DNA of 9,490 nucleotides from JBMTVT01 sp049451635 (GTDB lineage: Bacteria > Bacteroidota > Bacteroidia > Flavobacteriales > Flavobacteriaceae). The notes beneath the pieces were generated by a model, which did no database searches, was not told the DNA's origin, and saw only the letters and a program-made list of their open reading frames with translations. Positions within the stretch are counted from its first letter, which is position 1. Every line of letters begins with the position of its first letter. Positions 6,929 to 9,490 of the stretch are shown one piece after another. Position numbers and translations under genes: made by a program. The stretch covers positions 1 through 9,490 of the forward strand of contig JBMTVT010000075.1 of NCBI GenBank assembly GCA_049451635.1, written 5' to 3'.

Positions 6929-7015
6929 CATTTGTTAATTATTAATTATATGCTAAAGTATATATTTGGCTTGATTTCCTTTCTAAAGAAAAAACGGATT
7001 GATAGCTAACTAACC

Positions 7016-7048
7016 AAAAAAACAGGTAATTTTTATTACCTGTTTTTT
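7016..7048. terminator. Bidirectional terminator between the Crp/Fnr gene and fumC
   Basis: AACAGGTAAT (7021-7030) pairs perfectly with ATTACCTGTT (7035-7044) around a TTTT loop. It is flanked by an A run (7016-7022) and a T run (7043-7048). It sits between convergent genes, about 90 bases past the regulator stop and 18 bases past the fumC stop, and fits termination on both strands. Confidence 0.92.
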
Positions 7049-7066
7049 ATGCTTGCTTTAAAAATA

Positions 7067-8464
7067 TTATTTAAGGACTCCTACCATATCTTCCGGTTTT
7101 ACCCAAACATCATATTCTTCGGCGGTAACGTATCCCAAATTAATGGCTTCTTCTTTTAAAGTAGTTCCGTTTTTATGGGCAGTATTGGCTATTTCTGCAG
7201 CTTTATAATATCCTATTTTAGTATTTAGTGCGGTAACCAACATTAAAGAGTTGTTCAATAATTTAGTAATTACTTCTTTGTTAGGCTCTATACCTACAGC
7301 ACAATTAATATCAAAACTTACACAAGCGTCACCAATTAATTGTGCTGATTCTAAAACATTTGCAGCCATTACAGGTTTGAATACATTTAACTCATAATGT
7401 CCTTGTAAACCTCCAACTGATATAGCCACATCATTACCCATTACTTGGGCACAAACCATAGTTAATGCTTCACATTGTGTAGGGTTTACTTTTCCAGGCA
7501 TAATTGAACTACCCGGCTCGTTTGCTGGAATAATAATTTCACCAATGCCACTTCTTGGGCCAGAAGCCATCATTCTAATATCATTGGCTATTTTATTTAA
7601 TGATACAGCAAGTTGTTTTAAAGCTCCATGAGTTTCAACCAAAGCGTCATGGGCCGCTAAAGCTTCAAACTTATTTGGTGCAGTAACAAATGGTAATTCT
7701 GTAAATTTCGCAATGTACTCAGCAACACGTTTACTGTAACCTTTTGGGGTGTTTAACCCAGTGCCAACAGCGGTTCCACCTAAAGCTAATTCACTTAAGT
7801 GCGCTAATGTATTTTCTAGGGCTTTAATGCCATGGTCTAATTGAGCAACATATCCAGAAAGTTCTTGTCCAAGTGTTAATGGGGTGGCATCCATAAGGTG
7901 GGTTCTGCCAATTTTCACAACATTTTTAAATGCTTCAGATTTTTTTTGAAGTGTGTTTCTTAGCTGTTTAACACCAGGAATTGTGATATCTACAATTTTT
8001 TTATAAGCTGCAATATGCATACCAGTAGGGAAGGTGTCGTTTGAAGATTGCGATTTATTAACATCATCATTTGGTTGAATAACTTTTTCGCCTTCACCAA
8101 TTACTTTTCCCGCAAGTTGTTGTGCTCTATTGGCAATAACTTCATTAACATTCATATTACTTTGCGTACCAGAACCTGTTTGCCAGATAACTAACGGAAA
8201 TTGATCATCATGTTTGCCTTCTAATATTTCATCACACACTTGGGCAATCAAATCACGTTTTTCAATAGGCAAAACGCCAAGCTCACAGTTTGTGTAAGCC
8301 GCAGCTTTTTTCAAGTATGCAAAACCATAAATTATTTCAAGAGGCATAGATGCAGGAGCCCCTATTTTAAAGTTATTTCTAGAGCGTTCAGTTTGAGCCC
8401 CCCAAAGTTTATCGGCAGGTACTTTTACCTCGCCCATAGTATCTTTTTCTATTCTAAAACTCAT
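7067..8464 (-). CDS. fumC: Fumarate hydratase, class II
   Basis: A 465-residue enzyme (E. coli FumC is 467) that interconverts fumarate and L-malate in the TCA cycle as a cytosolic homotetramer without an iron-sulfur cluster. The superfamily motifs are all in place: GSGTQSNMN (97-105), the NKSQSSND segment (136-143), [10 protein letters not shown] with catalytic-region H189, and the signature loop [15 protein letters not shown] (318-332), with the catalytic Ser (S319 by alignment with E. coli S318) and K325. The end ([20 protein letters not shown]) is the typical class II C-terminal domain, which distinguishes it from aspartase or argininosuccinate lyase. It begins [16 protein letters not shown], the normal start. 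It is transcribed alone, from the candidate -7 element at 8490-8497 to the terminator at 7016-7048. It looks intact. Confidence 0.97.
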   Translation of the reverse strand: MSFRIEKDTMGEVKVPADKLWGAQTERSRNNFKIGAPASMPLEIIYGFAYLKKAAAYTNCELGVLPIEKRDLIAQVCDEILEGKHDDQFPLVIWQTGSGTQSNMNVNEVIANRAQQLAGKVIGEGEKVIQPNDDVNKSQSSNDTFPTGMHIAAYKKIVDITIPGVKQLRNTLQKKSEAFKNVVKIGRTHLMDATPLTLGQELSGYVAQLDHGIKALENTLAHLSELALGGTAVGTGLNTPKGYSKRVAEYIAKFTELPFVTAPNKFEALAAHDALVETHGALKQLAVSLNKIANDIRMMASGPRSGIGEIIIPANEPGSSIMPGKVNPTQCEALTMVCAQVMGNDVAISVGGLQGHYELNVFKPVMAANVLESAQLIGDACVSFDINCAVGIEPNKEVITKLLNNSLMLVTALNTKIGYYKAAEIANTAHKNGTTLKEEAINLGYVTAEEYDVWVKPEDMVGVLK

Positions 8465-8489
8465 TGATATAATGATTTAATTTAAGTTG

Positions 8490-8497
8490 CAAATTTA
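8490..8497 (-). promoter_or_regulatory. Candidate -7 promoter element of fumC
   Basis: On the minus strand TAAATTTG is a full match to the Bacteroidetes -7 consensus TAnnTTTG. It lies 25 bases ahead of the fumC ATG, implying a leader of about 20 bases. No TTG is found at the expected -33 distance, so the assignment is tentative. Confidence 0.4.
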
Positions 8498-8558
8498 CGA
8501 AAATTTAGGGTTTATATTGTTTTTAGTTGTTTTACTTTTCCTTTATTAATTAGTATTT

Positions 8559-8574
8559 ATAATAAGCTTATTAT
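8559..8574. repeat. Perfect 16-base palindrome in the fumC upstream region
   Basis: ATAATAAGCTTATTAT is its own reverse complement. It lies 95 bases ahead of fumC and 98 bases ahead of the divergent lipoprotein pseudogene, a natural place for a dimeric repressor or activator site. AT-richness makes chance palindromes more likely. A second inverted repeat follows at 8604-8618. Confidence 0.35.
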
Positions 8575-8603
8575 TACTAATAATATGGGTTAAGTATATT
8601 TTT

Positions 8604-8618
8604 TTGACTTTTAGTCAA
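8604..8618. repeat. Inverted repeat TTGACT-ttt-AGTCAA
   Basis: Perfect 6-base arms with a 3-base spacer lie between the divergent fumC and lipoprotein loci. No T tract follows on either strand in the sense needed for an intrinsic terminator, so an operator-like role is more plausible than termination. The 8465-8671 gap otherwise holds only AT-rich DNA and the fumC -7 candidate. Confidence 0.3.
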
Positions 8619-8671
8619 GAGAAATTAAAAATAGATTGTTTTATAGTTGAATAACCAATTAAACATAAAAA

Positions 8672-9176
8672 ATGAGAAAAATTGTTTTCACCTTATTTGC
8701 ATTTGCCAGTATAATTAATTTTTACATCTTGTGATAATAATGACACAGATGATAATCAAGAATTAATTGAAGTTTTAGGTACTTGGGAAATGTATAGAAA
8801 CGAGAATTTAGAATCGCTAATTGATCAATAGACAGGAACAAAGTGGACATATAAAGACGAATGGTTTGTAACCAAAAGAAATGACTCTCAAATTATTCTC
8901 GTGTTTAATGATGATGGGACATTTGTAGATCGATATGCTGACGTTGAAGTAGCTTATGGTACTTGGTTTAAAATTGAAGATGGACGTTACTATTTTGAAT
9001 ATAATAATAAATTTCCAAGCTTGAACGAAGCATTTTTACTAAGAAGGATTTTAAATATTTTTTGTGGTAATACATTTTCAATTGCGTATGAAGGCGACGA
9101 TAAAAGAATAGATTATTACAGAAAAATTAACACTACAGAATGTTCAAAATTAATAGTTTATAAAGTTGCTGAGTAA
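8672..9176 (+). pseudogene. Lipocalin-like lipoprotein gene, broken by frameshift and stop
   Basis: ATG at 8672 opens a lipoprotein signal peptide (MRKIVFTLFAFASIIN), but the frame ends at TGA 8732-8734. One extra base, most simply in the five-T run 8719-8723, separates it from the frame that reads FTSCDNNDTDDN, a lipobox with its Cys followed by an acidic linker. That second frame then runs through LIEVLGTWEMYRNENLES, meets TAG at 8829-8831, and continues as FNDDGTFVDRYADVEVAYGT, WFKIEDGRYYF and a C-terminal ECSKLIVYKVAE to TAA at 9174. The LGTW start and the FNDDGTF.....GTWF pattern suit lipocalin-like Bacteroidetes lipoproteins. Repaired, it would be 167 residues. An internal GTG at 8901 could start a 91-residue piece, but it would lack the signal peptide. 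I take it as a pseudogene; sequencing error could explain one lesion but hardly both. Confidence 0.75.
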
Positions 9177-9234
9177 ACTTTAAAATTAAACTATACCATG
9201 GTGAAAAACTCTGTTAATAAATTTTAATTTGATA

Positions 9235-9265
9235 TTGTTTAACACATCTCTTTGCATTATCTTTG
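9235..9265 (+). promoter_or_regulatory. Bacteroidetes-type promoter of the 58-residue membrane protein gene
   Basis: TATCTTTG (9258-9265) is a full match to the -7 consensus TAnnTTTG. TTG (9235-9237) lies 20 bases upstream as a -33 element. Predicted start near 9272, about 23 bases before the ATG at 9295. This is the best promoter match in the window. Confidence 0.6.
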
Positions 9266-9294
9266 TAGAGGATTATTAATAGACACCAACAATT

Positions 9295-9471
9295 ATGTTT
9301 GAATTTGATCAATATTTAGGCTTTTTAGCATTCTTAACCATTTTGACTATTGGATTTTGGTTAATGATATTTTTGTTAACCTTTGTAATTCCTTATTGGA
9401 TTGGAGGTTCTTTAATTGAAAGATTGAAAGAAATTAGAGAAGAAAAGAAAGCTAAGCGAAACGCTCAGTAA
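9295..9471 (+). CDS. Small single-helix membrane protein, function unknown
   Basis: A 58-residue reading frame running from MFEFDQYLGFLAFL to TAA at 9469-9471. One long hydrophobic stretch (residues about 8-38, including ILTIGFWLMIFLLTFVIPYW) spans the membrane, possibly as a bent or re-entrant pair given the Pro at 33. It is followed by a strongly charged amphipathic tail (IERLKEIREEKKAKRNAQ) that should lie in the cytoplasm by the positive-inside rule. Support for a real gene is the well-placed promoter at 9235-9265, the sensible membrane-protein composition and an ATG start. I do not recognise the family. No terminator is visible in the last 19 bases of the window, so it may be followed by further genes. 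Confidence 0.7.
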   Translation: MFEFDQYLGFLAFLTILTIGFWLMIFLLTFVIPYWIGGSLIERLKEIREEKKAKRNAQ

Positions 9472-9490
9472 AACATAATTTTACTAATAA

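Noticed and set aside
8240..8467. Plus-strand 75-codon frame opposite the start of fumC
   Set aside because: Complement of highly conserved FumC sequence; no independent support.
8604..8618. Terminator reading of the TTGACT/AGTCAA hairpin
   Set aside because: Short A/T-rich stem, no gene ends there, and the T run lies on the wrong side for the plus strand while giving an A run on the minus strand.
8901..9176. A standalone 91-residue protein starting at GTG 8901
   Set aside because: The same frame extends upstream through a lipobox and conserved-looking sequence, interrupted only by one TAG, so this is the rear part of a broken lipoprotein gene.

Overview
The window looks like chromosomal DNA of a Flavobacteriaceae-type Bacteroidetes. 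It is strongly AT-rich, most starts lack a clear Shine-Dalgarno, upstream regions carry matches to the Bacteroidetes -7 element (TAnnTTTG), and the protein set is typical: an OmpA-like protein with a coiled coil, a small membrane protein coupled to EttA, and class II fumarase. No RNA gene, CRISPR array, insertion sequence or phage gene is visible.

Layout: a pirin-family bicupin protein (31-750, +); an OmpA-family outer-membrane protein (914-2095, +); a 60-residue membrane protein one base ahead of the ABC-F ATPase EttA (2221-2403 and 2405-4096, +). Convergent to EttA is a broken chimeric gene (4955-4137, -), in which the start of a formimidoylglutamase/arginase-family gene is joined in frame to the rear part of an MBL-fold hydrolase gene. 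Next come a membrane-anchored coiled-coil protein (5058-5945, +), a heavily eroded amino-acid (aspartate/glutamate-type) racemase remnant (6069-6347, +) whose last bases overlap the start of a Crp/Fnr-family regulator (6344-6928, +), class II fumarate hydratase FumC (8464-7067, -), a lipocalin-like lipoprotein gene broken by a frameshift and a stop (8672-9176, +), and a 58-residue membrane protein with a good promoter (9295-9471, +).

Most genes are separate transcription units closed by clear hairpin terminators. Two of these, at 4099-4128 and 7016-7048, are symmetric and sit between convergent genes, so they probably serve both strands. The only tight gene pair is the small membrane protein with ettA. 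The genes do not form one pathway: translation control (EttA), TCA cycle (FumC), envelope (OmpA-like protein) and regulation (Crp/Fnr) sit side by side.

The most notable feature is decay. Three loci are damaged (chimera, racemase, lipoprotein), and between them they show in-frame fusion by deletion, nonsense codons, frameshifts and loss of a catalytic cysteine codon. I see no convincing new multi-gene system. The in-frame ureohydrolase/MBL fusion and the racemase remnant hidden in an apparently empty 400-base gap are the observations most worth checking.
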